Below are positions 6,024 through 6,133 of a stretch of 6,133 nucleotides of DNA, in pieces (the stretch's first letter is position 1; every line of letters starts with the position of its first letter). The stretch lies in the NCBI GenBank assembly GCA_910579285.1, contig CAJTTT010000064.1, forward strand, positions 1-6,133, read 5' to 3'. The DNA comes from an uncultured Lachnospiraceae bacterium (GTDB lineage: Bacteria; Bacillota; Clostridia; Lachnospirales; Lachnospiraceae). A program made the translations under genes and the position numbers. The notes beneath the pieces were generated by a model. It ran no database searches. It was not told the DNA's origin and saw only the letters and a program-made list of their open reading frames with translations.

Positions 6024-6133
6024 TTAGCCAAGTAAGGACAGAGCCAGCTGATTGCCCTGGTTTGCCTGAGACAGCATAGATGTACCAGCCTGCTGTAAGA
6101 TATTGTTGTTGGAGTACTGAACCATCTCCGTAG
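6024..6133 (-). CDS. fliC: Flagellin, C-terminal end (partial, runs off the right edge)
   Basis: The minus strand encodes 35 residues plus two bases of a further codon, ending in a TAA stop. Read from the edge it has EMVQYSNNNILQQAG, then SMLSQANQGNQ, then a final SLLG. This is the conserved C-terminal D0 helix of bacterial flagellin (compare the NNIL, QA, SMLAQANQ and terminal LL pattern of Hag/FliC proteins), which packs in the core of the filament and is needed for export and polymerisation. The stretch is too short to tell a major from a minor flagellin. The variable, usually glycosylated central domain lies outside the window. The gene faces the glycosyltransferase array and has its own strong terminator. 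No frameshift is visible in the part present. Confidence 0.92.
   Translation of the reverse strand, partial: TEMVQYSNNNILQQAGTSMLSQANQGNQLALSLLG

Noticed and set aside
5780..6031. 83-codon minus-strand open frame across the terminator region
   Set aside because: It runs through the strong terminator hairpin and overlaps the end of two real genes in a different frame; the translation looks random.

Overview
The window (6,133 bases, moderate GC) looks like chromosomal DNA of a motile Firmicute, probably a gut-type Lachnospiraceae. That is inferred from the purine-rich Shine-Dalgarno sequences, the codon and protein style, and a flagellin C-terminus ending in SLLG. I could not run a search, so the taxon is only a guess.

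Layout. Positions 65-1144 (minus strand) hold a Gfo/Idh/MocA-family NAD-dependent oxidoreductase that resembles the WbpB/WlbA group, which oxidises UDP-N-acetylglucosaminuronate. A 226-base divergent intergenic region (1145-1370) carries a good sigma-A-type extended -10 promoter reading rightwards, overlapped by a weaker sigma-D (flagellar) type match. Then come four tandem genes on the plus strand (1371-2429, 2532-3611, 3713-4798, 4834-5880). They encode paralogous proteins of 348-361 residues, each with an N-terminal GT-A family 2 glycosyltransferase domain and a C-terminal TPR-like helical domain. A strong hairpin terminator sits at 5956-5990. The last 110 bases (6024-6133, minus strand) encode the final 35 residues of a flagellin whose gene runs in from the right edge, convergent with the glycosyltransferase genes.

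How the genes may work together. Protein-modifying glycosyltransferases are often encoded beside the flagellin they modify, and a TPR-like domain beside a GT2 domain suits binding a protein acceptor. My inference is that this is a flagellin glycosylation locus. The oxidoreductase would help make a nucleotide-linked uronic or amino sugar, and the four paralogues would attach or extend sugars on flagellin. The inner two transferases (genes 2 and 3) are the most alike and share a two-residue insertion, so they look like the product of the latest duplication. The fourth is the most divergent in its donor-site motifs and may use another sugar. None of the enzyme substrates can be read from the sequence alone.
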